In this document: positions 19,757-27,700 of the stretch, one piece after another | How the letters are laid out: each line of letters starts with the position of its first letter | Numbering within the stretch: the first letter of the stretch is position 1 | NCBI GenBank assembly: GCA_012031265.1 | Contig: JAAUTY010000006.1 | Coordinates: 53,424-117,423, forward strand | Direction of reading: 5' to 3' | Source: Spirulinaceae cyanobacterium SM2_1_0 | GTDB taxonomy: Bacteria > Cyanobacteriota > Cyanobacteriia > Cyanobacteriales > Spirulinaceae | Length of the DNA: 64,000 nt | Made by a program: the position numbers and the translations under genes | Notes under the pieces: model-generated | Database searches by the model: none | What the model was told of the DNA's origin: nothing | Seen by the model: only the letters and a program-made list of their open reading frames with translations

Positions 19757-21828
19757 TTAAATGCGACGCTTGAGAACTACAAGGGTGATGTCATCGTAAA
19801 CCGTGCGATCGCCAATAAAAGCACGGATATCAGCAACAATTTTCGTCTGAATTTCCTGCGCCGACAGCGACCAATGCTGCTGAATGACAGCAATCAAACG
19901 CTCTAAGCCGTAGAGTTGGCGGCTACTATTCTCGGCTTCAGTAATGCCATCGGTATACAACACCACCCCATCCCCGATCGCCAACTCGATTTGTAACTGC
20001 GCGATAAACGCAGAAATATCCGCCAGCATCCCCACCGGAAATCCCAGATCAAGTGTATCAATGCGCTCAACAGTGCCAGCCGCTCGCATGACAATCACCT
20101 CTTCATGTTGACCACAAATATGTAGTTTGCCATCTTGATAATCGAGCAAGGCAAGGGAAAGATTGCGATAGGAACTCATCCGCAAGCAGTTCTGGTAGAG
20201 CACGCGATTGATCGCATTGAGTGAGCGCACTGGATCGGTCTCTTGTAAGGCACGCAAGACCCGGACAGCCGTTTGCGTCATCAACATCAAAATGCCACTT
20301 TCTAGACCATGACCGGTAACATCACCAATGCCGATCGTAATCAGCCGACTCCCGTCTTGGAGAATGTCATAGTAATCCCCCCCGACCTCTTCTGCCGCCT
20401 GCATAAAACCCGCAATATCCAGATCAGGAATCATCGAGAGTTCTTCAGGTCTCGGAAGAATCATCTCCTGGAGTTGGCGAGCCACACTCAGCTCTGCCTG
20501 TAGCCGTGAGTTGTCCTCTTGGAGCGTCCGATTCAGAGCGACAATCTCCGCGTTCGCTCGTCGTAGTGCTTGCTCAGCCTGTTGGCGTTGGGCGACTTCC
20601 TGGCGCAGTCGGGCAGTGGTTTGCTCGAGGCGGCGCGATTGCTGCTCCAGTTCCCAGCTATATTGCACGCACTGAGAGACTTCCCGCAGCAGCTCGATCA
20701 CGGTGGGAGCCGCTTCAAAAGATTGCTCCTCTACACCCAACCACGGCAGGGGTTTCAGGAGGCGATCGCTGGCATGAACGATTTGGAACTGCCCATCAGA
20801 CTGCACACGGCCGATGCGGGACTCTTTCTGCAAATGGTGATTGGGTTCACAATGCACGCGCCCGCCGGGTGCCTCCCAGGTCAGCCCATCAGTCGCCTGC
20901 CGCACGGCATCAGTCGCTACGGTTCGGGCAATAGTTGCGGCCCGCCACCAGAGATACACCTGTGTGTAGGCCGCTTCAATCGGGTCACTGGTAACGCGAT
21001 CGCACCGTAGCGCTGCTTAAACTTCGCCACAAAGCGTTGATTGCTGGGTAGATCCAGACTTTGGAAATATCGCCAGCAAGCATAATGTCCAGTCGCCGCC
21101 ACACCAATCCGCTGTAACTCCACCTCCGAGATACTGACAGCCATAATCGGCATCTGCTCAGCATCAATCCCAGCGGCGGCACACTGAGCATAAAATGCCA
21201 AGTTACTATCGCCATTTAGCGTATTAAAAATAGCATCTGGTTGTACACGATTAATATTGGCAACCGTCGCACTGAAATCGCTCGCCCCCAGCGGAAAAAA
21301 GTCTACTCCAACAATAGCCGCCTGACTATTGTCGAGCTGACCACGAATAATTTTATAGACAATGCGAGGGAAAACATAATCGGAGCCAACAAAGTAAAAA
21401 CGCCGCCGCCCCTGACCCATCAGCCAATTAAGCGCCGGTTGCACTTGCTGATTGGGACAAAGCCCGGTGTAGAATACGCAACTGGATTCTTCTAGACCCT
21501 CATACTGCACTGGATACCAGAGCAATATATTGTGTTTCTCAACAATTGGGATCACCGCTTTACGGCTCAGGGATGTCCAGCAACCGAAGATCGTCTCAAC
21601 CCGCTCAACCTCAATCAATTGCTGGGTCATCTCTACAAAGCGGTCAGCATCGGAAGCCCCATCACGGATTTCCGGGGCGATCGCACACCCAAACAGTCCA
21701 CCCGCCGCATTGATTTCCTCAATCGCCATGAGCGCCGCATCCACCAACGGCCGCTCACTGAGAGCCATGGTGCCAGTCAGAGAGTGCAAAATACCCACTC
21801 GAATTGTATCTTTGCTAACAGTGGTCAT
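19757..21828 (-). pseudogene. UrtA/AmiC-like sensor fused to SpoIIE-type PP2C phosphatase, frameshifted
   Basis: Restoring one base gives a 690-residue protein. The N-terminal ~395 residues are a complete urea/short-chain-amide binding-protein fold: TIRVGILHSLTGTMALSERP, TIFGCWTSLSRKAVIP, LLWYPVQYEGLEESSCVFYT, GSDYVFPR, and after the break DPIEAAYTQVYLWWRA and PNHHLQKESRIGRVQSDGQF. There is no signal peptide, so it should be cytoplasmic, as AmiC is. A coiled coil (LEQTTARLRQEVAQRQQAEQ) and a PP2C domain with metal aspartates follow (EVGGDYYDI, IGDVTGHG, YTDGITEAENS). The two reading frames meet at HIP1 20996-21003: family proteins read YGADRVT, and adding one G to GGTGCGATCGCG restores this. 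Role, inferred: a nutrient-sensing phosphatase for the downstream partner switch. It is the last gene of the block running from 23973. Confidence 0.82.
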
Positions 21829-22046
21829 TTCGCTTCAGACTCTACGCGAATATTATCCCGATCGCTCCACGCCAAACTCATCCCTAGAACTAATTGCCCA
21901 CTTTAACATAGCGGTTCCAGCTTCGAGCTTGTGAGGTCAGCCCAAAGCCTGAAACCGGAGTCTCAGAAACATCAAAACTAGAGTACGCCCATTATTCTTG
22001 CCCCGTCCCGCCGCATCCTCAAATCAGGATTGAGAGAATCCCATCG

Positions 22047-22391
22047 CTACAACAGCGTAATTTCTAAATTTGGCATCAACCGCTTGAGGTTCTTCAGCGA
22101 CCGAACCTGCCAGAGCACTTTCTTGGAGCCGACAAAAGACAACTTCGTGGTGACGCTGTCTCTGATACGCACTACAAACATCGACAACATGCTAATTCCA
22201 GAGCTATTCAAAAACTCCAGTTCATGTAAATCAACCGTACAGCTCTCAGTTTGCTCTGCTGCTGCCAAGAGCAAGTCCATAATCGGTTGGTAGGCATCAA
22301 TCCCGCTCAGTCGTAGGAAACCAGCGAGCACGACCTGCGAGGCTTCTGGGTCAAAATAAGCTTTATAATCTTCTGTTTCAATCTTTTTCAT
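22047..22391 (-). CDS. STAS-like / SiaC-like regulatory phosphoprotein
   Basis: The 114-residue product has the alternating strand-helix pattern of a STAS-fold protein. The key region is VDLHELEFLNSSGISMLSMF (residues 53-72), where S63/S64 occupy the place of the phosphorylated Ser/Thr in SpoIIAA-type antagonists and of Thr68 in Pseudomonas SiaC (LNTSS). In partner switches such a protein is phosphorylated by a HATPase-fold kinase and dephosphorylated by a PP2C enzyme; both partners are encoded next to it. It resembles small STAS-like proteins of the Synechocystis icfG region. It lies 58 bp from the upstream kinase-like gene and 218 bp from the UrtA-PP2C gene. Confidence 0.7.
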   Translation of the reverse strand: MKKIETEDYKAYFDPEASQVVLAGFLRLSGIDAYQPIMDLLLAAAEQTESCTVDLHELEFLNSSGISMLSMFVVRIRDSVTTKLSFVGSKKVLWQVRSLKNLKRLMPNLEITLL

Positions 22392-22449
22392 GGTATCAGT
22401 TCAGTGCCTACAGTTCTAACAGCCTTGCATCAAAATCCAAACGTCTCGT

Positions 22450-23067
22450 TTAGTTAGAGAATAATTGATTATCAAATTTTGTGAGATCGAGATATGCAAG
22501 AGCATCGACCTGAATCGTATTTTTGCCCCTGTCTATCGGCTGGAATTTCCAGCTCAACTCGACCCCATAATCACATATCATCGTCAAGAGACCCATACAC
22601 GATTCGCCAGAGCCAGCCGCAGTCTTCTCAAATTGCTGCGTGAATAGCACATCTATGTCAGGAGCAGCCAATAGATCCCGAATAAATTGCTTGAAGCGTG
22701 CAGCGACTGCAATCTCTGCGCAGTTGACCGAGCGAAAAATAAGGCGCTCCTCGTATAGATAGAGGGAAAGGGTTATGGGAAACTGAGCGCAATCATAGCT
22801 ATATTTAATAGAATTTTCCAAAAGTTCATTAGCAATGAAGCTGACCGCTGACTTGATAGTATCTTTTTGACTCAGTTCATGATCAGATATTTGATTGCCT
22901 GGAAAGAAATTAGAGAAGTAATCCCCCAGAAAATCTGCGGATAAGCCATAGTTTTGCCAACGCTCTTGGCGCGCCGAAGCACTGGGTGAAAAGTGAAGCG
23001 TAAGATACTCTTTACTGTTCCCAGATGGTTCTACAAATCGACCAAATTGTTCAGAGGATTGTGACAT
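22450..23067 (-). CDS. SiaB/DUF6272-like HATPase-fold protein
   Basis: The 205-residue protein contains one recognisable motif, FIANELLENSIKYSYD near residues 80-95, which matches the N box (ExxENxxK) of GHKL ATPases. The region following (LSLYLYEERLIFRSVN) resembles the next strand, and GLLTMICDYGVELSWKF the final one. This is the pattern of SiaB-type kinases and of the Slr1861-like protein of the Synechocystis icfG cluster, which phosphorylate a STAS-fold partner. Glycine-rich G1/G2 boxes are weak, which is also reported for that subgroup. The gene is AT-rich compared with the window. The family call is inference from one motif plus strong context. Confidence 0.6.
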   Translation of the reverse strand: MSQSSEQFGRFVEPSGNSKEYLTLHFSPSASARQERWQNYGLSADFLGDYFSNFFPGNQISDHELSQKDTIKSAVSFIANELLENSIKYSYDCAQFPITLSLYLYEERLIFRSVNCAEIAVAARFKQFIRDLLAAPDIDVLFTQQFEKTAAGSGESCMGLLTMICDYGVELSWKFQPIDRGKNTIQVDALAYLDLTKFDNQLFSN

Positions 23068-23115
23068 ATCGACACCGTAGGATTAACAGGGAGTAGGCGG
23101 TTGTGCGAAGCATAT

Positions 23116-23973
23116 TTAGACAATTGTTGTGCTGACAATCCGATCCTTACCTTGCCGTTTAGCGGCATACAATCGCACATCAGCTTGCTGAAGCAGATGG
23201 CTCATCGATAGAGTTGGGTCAGGGATAGTGCAGGCAACCCCCATACTGACGGTGACAGTCTGAGCAACTGGGGAGCTTCTGTGGGGAATCTGCAAATCCC
23301 GAATTATCTGCTGCATTCGTTGGGCGACGATGACTGCTTTGTCCAGATCGGTCTGTGGCAGCAGCGCAATGAATTCCTCCCCTCCGTATCGGGCTGCCAA
23401 GTCACTCGGGTGTTGGAGACATTTGCAGAAAGCTTCAGCAATCTGCTTCAAACAAGCATCACCAGCTAAGTGACCGTAGGTGTCATTGTAGGACTTAAAG
23501 GCATCAATATCACACATGATTATAGACAGCGGGAGTCGTTCTTGTCGCATTTGTTGCCACTGACGCTCGAAGTAATCGTCAAATCGCCGTCGATTGGGAA
23601 TTTGGGTGAGACTATCAATACCAGCCTGAAGAACGACTTCATGCAACTTCTCATACCACTGTGTATCGAGGAGATCACCATGCTCCATAAGGGTTTGCAC
23701 GATGATTTCGAGATCGGATTTCTGGCGAGTCAGCATTTCTAGCAGAGTGTTCAAGGTCGATTCGGCTCTAACCCGAACGGCTATTTCGGCCTTGAGCTTG
23801 CAATTGGTTTCATACAGCTCAGCTTCGATGAGATCGCCATGCTCGGCCGTGTTGGAGAGCGCAATTCTGAGATCCGCATTTTCCTTGCGTAGGCATTCGA
23901 TCTCTTGGAGCAGTGGAGCAAGGTGGGCTGGCAATTCAGGATTCGTGTCAGTCGAGTTGGGGAAGTTGTGCAT
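23116..23973 (-). CDS. Diguanylate cyclase with duplicated N-terminal coiled-coil motif (SiaD-like)
   Basis: The 285-residue soluble protein has a helical N-terminal half (residues 15-115) and a GGDEF domain. Active-site GGEEF is at 197-201, with CDIDAFKSYNDTYGH upstream and ADVRLYAAKRQGKD near the end, so cyclase activity is expected. The usual RxxD inhibitory site reads HPSD, so product inhibition is probably lost. The helical part has two copies of a motif: EHGDLIEAELYE at 44-55 and EHGDLLDTQWYE at 97-108. No membrane or sensory domain is present; input probably comes through a protein partner, as SiaD is controlled by SiaC. First gene of the minus-strand block, 48 bp before the SiaB-like gene. 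Confidence 0.88.
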   Translation of the reverse strand: MHNFPNSTDTNPELPAHLAPLLQEIECLRKENADLRIALSNTAEHGDLIEAELYETNCKLKAEIAVRVRAESTLNTLLEMLTRQKSDLEIIVQTLMEHGDLLDTQWYEKLHEVVLQAGIDSLTQIPNRRRFDDYFERQWQQMRQERLPLSIIMCDIDAFKSYNDTYGHLAGDACLKQIAEAFCKCLQHPSDLAARYGGEEFIALLPQTDLDKAVIVAQRMQQIIRDLQIPHRSSPVAQTVTVSMGVACTIPDPTLSMSHLLQQADVRLYAAKRQGKDRIVSTTIV

Positions 23974-24810
23974 TTTGGCGACCCTTCAATATCCTGAACA
24001 CCGATCGGAGCGATTCAGAAATATCATGGCTTGACTGCTCAGCTTACTCTAGAGCGAAATGAATTCAGTTCGTAGATTGTCTACTATGCATCGATGCCCA
24101 GTCACTAAGGTGCATTAGCAATCTGCGGGCTGCTGCCTACGCCAGTATAGCAGTATGACTCGAATTTGCCATGGCTTCGGAGCCGAAGATACGGCCAGTG
24201 GTGAGGGGGTCAATGCTGTTTGAAGAATCCCTTGGATTGCATTTCGCCCATAAATAGAAGTAAGGTCAAGAAGTCACTCAATGAATCAAAGCGAAGATAT
24301 TCCAATTGAGCTGAGCTGGGAAATTTATCAAGGCAACAATCGCCGCAATAAATGTTTTAAAACCCACTCAGAAATGTCTCCAAACTTGATGGTGAAATTT
24401 GACTCGGCGGGAGAACTAAAAGGGTGCAAGCCAAGCGGAATATTTGACAATCATACACATCCGATTAATCCGCGCCGTCGTATTGCAATTGTACTGAGCA
24501 CCTACGCATATTTACGCAATCAAACTAAGGAGTGCTGAGATTGAGGGCGAATACTGACTGGTTTATAAACAAATATTGATTTAAGTAAAGACGTATTTCG
24601 AGATGTAGCGAAGCACGCGTTTTTTAAAATAACCTTAAGAAATATAAGCATCTACTCGTCTCGAGCGATGGAGTGATCGCGATCGCGCGGTTGTCAACAT
24701 CATATGGGGATTAGTTGCTAGCTGTTTAGGGGTTGCCATGTCTGCAACCACTCAGTCAGCTCGTTCACTCCCAATTACATTCTGCATTTTGAAATTTTTA
24801 AGGACATCTA
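23974..24810. other. AT-rich intergenic region, 837 bp
   Basis: This region separates the divergent diguanylate cyclase and phytochrome genes. It is visibly AT-rich and has a HIP1 site only near its right end (about 24678). One possible small gene lies at 24281-24538; otherwise no RNA gene or terminator was recognised. Confidence 0.5.
24281..24538 (+). CDS. Possible small hypothetical protein (85 aa)
   Basis: An open frame of 85 codons begins MNQSEDIPIELSWEIYQGN and ends LRNQTKEC. It is polar, has no signal peptide or membrane segment, and matches no family I know. A purine run (TAAGG) lies a little far upstream for a ribosome binding site. It could be a remnant or a chance frame in AT-rich DNA. 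Confidence 0.25.
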   Translation: MNQSEDIPIELSWEIYQGNNRRNKCFKTHSEMSPNLMVKFDSAGELKGCKPSGIFDNHTHPINPRRRIAIVLSTYAYLRNQTKEC

Positions 24811-27336
24811 ATGACCGTGAATTTACGTCATCATCATCAGCTTGAACCGCTGGAAAAACAATTTCCCGATCTGGTTGAAACTGCCTCCATCCGCACCCTG
24901 GGTTATATTCAGTCGTATGGGATCCTCCTTGCGCTCCAGGAGCCACAGCTTAGCATCTGTCAACTCAGCTGTAACGCCGACGAGGTACTGGGTCACGATC
25001 CTCAAAATTTGCTCAATCGCAATCTGGAGGTGCTGTGCGGTCGCTCGCAAACGGCGAAGCTGCGTGCGGTTCTCGCCTACGGTGACTTGAATGCGGTCAA
25101 CCCACTCCCCTTCACCCTCGCGGTGCGCGGGCGCGATGTGACCTTCGTAGGTCGCGTCCATCGCACTGATGGGATCGTCGTGCTCGAGCTCGAGCCTGCG
25201 GCTGTCCCAGAAACCGTTACCTTTATCGAAGTCCATCGCCTCATCAAGTCTGCCGTTGACCATATCCGCCGGACGACCAATCTGTCAGAGCTAGGCGCAG
25301 CGACGACGACTGCCATTCGCACCCTGACCGGACTTGAGCGTGTGATGTTCTACCGTTTCAGTGAGCAAGGTCACGGGATGGTGATTGCGGAAGATCGCCA
25401 GCACTATCTGGAACCGATGTTGGGGCTGAACTTTCCGGCGCTGGATATTCCCCCGACCGTGCGCGAGCTTTTTCTTCAGATCGACTCGCGGGTGATCGCC
25501 GATACCCAAGCACCAGCGGCTGAACTCGTCCCGCGCCTGAACCCAGTGACCCACAAACCCCTCGATCTCAGTCATGCGACACTCCGGGGTGTCTCGGCTT
25601 GTCACTTGGAATACCTGCATAACATGGGAGTTGGTGCTTCAATGGTGATTCCTCTGCTCAAGGCAGGTCAGCTTTGGGGCATGATCGCTTGCCACCACAG
25701 CACTCCCAAGCACATTTCCTACGAGATCCGGGCTGCCTGCGAGTTGATCGGCCGCGTCGTCTCTGCCGACCTGATCGCCAAAGACAGCAGTGATGACTAT
25801 GAGTACCAGCTCGAAGTCAATGCTGCGCAGACGCAACTGATCGCAGCGCTCGCGCTCGGCGACGACGTAGTGACGGCGTTGACCGCGCATGAAGCTCCGC
25901 TCCTCGATTTGGTACAAGCAGGTGGCGCGGCACTGCTGATTGATGACCATTGCACCAGTGTCGGTGCGGTTCCGGCTGAGGCGACGATCCGGGCCTTGGT
26001 CGATTGGCTGCATCGGCATCACGGTGACGAGAAGGTGGTCTACACCGATAGTCTGTCGCAACTCTCTGCCGATTATCAGGCGGACAAAGCGGTGGCGAGC
26101 GGGATGCTGGCGCTTTCGCTTTCAGAAACGCGATCGCAGTACATCTTCTGGTTCCGTCCCGAAGTCATTCAGGCGGTGCGCTGGGCCGGTGATCCGCAAG
26201 CAGCGATTCAGAAAGACAGTCAGGGACGTATCGTGCTCTCGCCGCGTCAGTCGTTTGCTCTCTGGCAGGAGTCTGTGCGCTTCAGCTCGCTGCCCTGGAA
26301 AGCCTGCGAGGTTGAGGCGGCGCTAGCCCTGCGTCAGGCGATCTTGCAGTTAAATCTGCGCCGCGCCGATAAGTTGGCCGCACTCAACCAAGCTCTGCAA
26401 GCCTCAGAAGTCCGCGAGCGACAGAAAACTGAGCAACTGAGACAGACTTTGGCGGAGTTGCAGGCGACTCATACCCAACTGATGCAGACCCACACGCAAC
26501 TCGTCCAGAGCGAAAAAATGTCCAGCCTTGGTCAGCTTGTTGCGGGTGTTGCTCATGAGATTAATAATCCGGTTAACTTCATCTATGGCAATCTGATCCA
26601 TGCCGAGAACTATGTGCGCGACCTCATGAGGATGCTGGAAGTTTATGCTGAGCAGTATCCTGAACCCACGGACGCGGTTCAAGATGAAGTGACAGCGATT
26701 GAGCTTGACTTTCTATTGGACGATTTGCCGAAGCTGCTGGGTTCGATGAAGTTAGGAACTAGCCGAATTCGGGAGATCGTGCAGTCGTTGCGGAGCTTCT
26801 CGCGGCTGGATGAGAGCGAGGTGAAGCCTGTTGATCTGCATGAGGGCCTCGACAGCACCCTACTCATTCTCGGCAATCGGCTCAAGGACAAGTCGGAGCG
26901 GGCTGGGATCGAGGTTGTCAAAAATTATGGCGATCTTCCGCTGGTGGAATGCTATGCCGGCCCGCTTAATCAGGTGTTCATGAATCTGCTGGCGAATGCG
27001 ATTGATGCGGTTGAGGAAAGTTTAGAGGGGCGATCGCGCACCGACATCAAGACCAATCCGGGTCAAATCACCCTCACGACGCGCGTCGATAACCAACGAC
27101 AGCTTGCTTGCATCGCGATCGCCGACAACGGCACTGGCATTTCGGAAGCAGCGCGCGATCGCCTCTTCGATCCCTTCTTCACCACGAAGCCAGTCGGCAA
27201 AGGCACGGGGATGGGTCTGGCGATCAGTTTCCAGATCATCGTCGAAAAACACGGCGGTCATCTGCGCTGCGAATCGCAACCGGGCGCGGGCACCACCTTC
27301 CACATCGAGATTCCGCTGCAAACAAAAAGTGGTTGA
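24811..27336 (+). CDS. Cyanobacterial phytochrome histidine kinase (Cph1-type PAS-GAF-PHY-HisKA)
   Basis: This 841-residue red/far-red sensor has the full photosensory core: PAS (residues ~20-140, IRTLGYIQSYGILLAL), GAF (~150-330), PHY (~340-510, with WAGDP and PRQSF), then a coiled coil and kinase. C264 in SACHLEYLHNMGVGAS aligns with Cph1 Cys259, the phycocyanobilin attachment site, and H265 follows; the residue two before the Cys pair differs from the Cph1 YHCHL pattern. D212 in ALDIPP is the conserved Asp of the DIP motif. The N-terminus has no cysteine, excluding the BphP type. The H-box is H582 in VAHEINNPVNFIYGN, with the N box NLLANAIDAVEE, DNGTGIS, and GTGMGLAIS. No response regulator lies next to it. 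Confidence 0.93.
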   Translation: MTVNLRHHHQLEPLEKQFPDLVETASIRTLGYIQSYGILLALQEPQLSICQLSCNADEVLGHDPQNLLNRNLEVLCGRSQTAKLRAVLAYGDLNAVNPLPFTLAVRGRDVTFVGRVHRTDGIVVLELEPAAVPETVTFIEVHRLIKSAVDHIRRTTNLSELGAATTTAIRTLTGLERVMFYRFSEQGHGMVIAEDRQHYLEPMLGLNFPALDIPPTVRELFLQIDSRVIADTQAPAAELVPRLNPVTHKPLDLSHATLRGVSACHLEYLHNMGVGASMVIPLLKAGQLWGMIACHHSTPKHISYEIRAACELIGRVVSADLIAKDSSDDYEYQLEVNAAQTQLIAALALGDDVVTALTAHEAPLLDLVQAGGAALLIDDHCTSVGAVPAEATIRALVDWLHRHHGDEKVVYTDSLSQLSADYQADKAVASGMLALSLSETRSQYIFWFRPEVIQAVRWAGDPQAAIQKDSQGRIVLSPRQSFALWQESVRFSSLPWKACEVEAALALRQAILQLNLRRADKLAALNQALQASEVRERQKTEQLRQTLAELQATHTQLMQTHTQLVQSEKMSSLGQLVAGVAHEINNPVNFIYGNLIHAENYVRDLMRMLEVYAEQYPEPTDAVQDEVTAIELDFLLDDLPKLLGSMKLGTSRIREIVQSLRSFSRLDESEVKPVDLHEGLDSTLLILGNRLKDKSERAGIEVVKNYGDLPLVECYAGPLNQVFMNLLANAIDAVEESLEGRSRTDIKTNPGQITLTTRVDNQRQLACIAIADNGTGISEAARDRLFDPFFTTKPVGKGTGMGLAISFQIIVEKHGGHLRCESQPGAGTTFHIEIPLQTKSG

Positions 27337-27700
27337 CGCTGCCCACGATAATGCTGCGATCGGCATAGTAGCTGTGGTAGGCGGCGGCGTAATTTTTGTG
27401 ACCACTAATGCACCCGCATCCCCTGGCTCCCTTTTTAGGCGACTGTGCACACACAAGTCCTGACACCTTTGTTAGGATGCAGGGTTACGATTCTTGAGTT
27501 CCGAGGAGAAGATTTGGTGTCAGACAGTCAGTCATGATTTGATTGATGATTGCTGCTCTATTCTGTCGCCGATACGACAACGCAATCGGGCGGCGAGTCA
27601 GGGGAGCAGCTTGACTGAACATAACTGCACCCGCAGCAGGACTACAGGCTAGTATAGGGACAACCCCATTCCTCTTCCAACTTGGAAGCGAAACAGCATC
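27337..27700. other. Intergenic region, 364 bp
   Basis: The gap between the phytochrome and TPR-CHAT genes. Nothing is recognised except a short palindrome at 27674-27688 just before the next start codon. Confidence 0.45.
27674..27688 (+). promoter_or_regulatory. Palindrome overlapping the ribosome binding site of the TPR-CHAT gene
   Basis: CTTCCAACTTGGAAG is a perfect dyad (7+1+7) ending 12 bp before the ATG at 27701. In RNA it could form a 5-bp hairpin that covers GGAAG, the only purine run near the start. It may be an operator or a translational gate, or chance. Confidence 0.3.

Noticed and set aside
20917..21010. Programmed frameshifting or two separate genes for the UrtA and PP2C parts
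   Set aside because: No slippery heptamer is visible, and one restored base rebuilds the UrtA domain across the break, so a one-base deletion explains it better.
24738..24845. Short frame MSATTQSARSLPITF upstream of the phytochrome gene
   Set aside because: It overlaps the phytochrome start in another frame and has no independent support.
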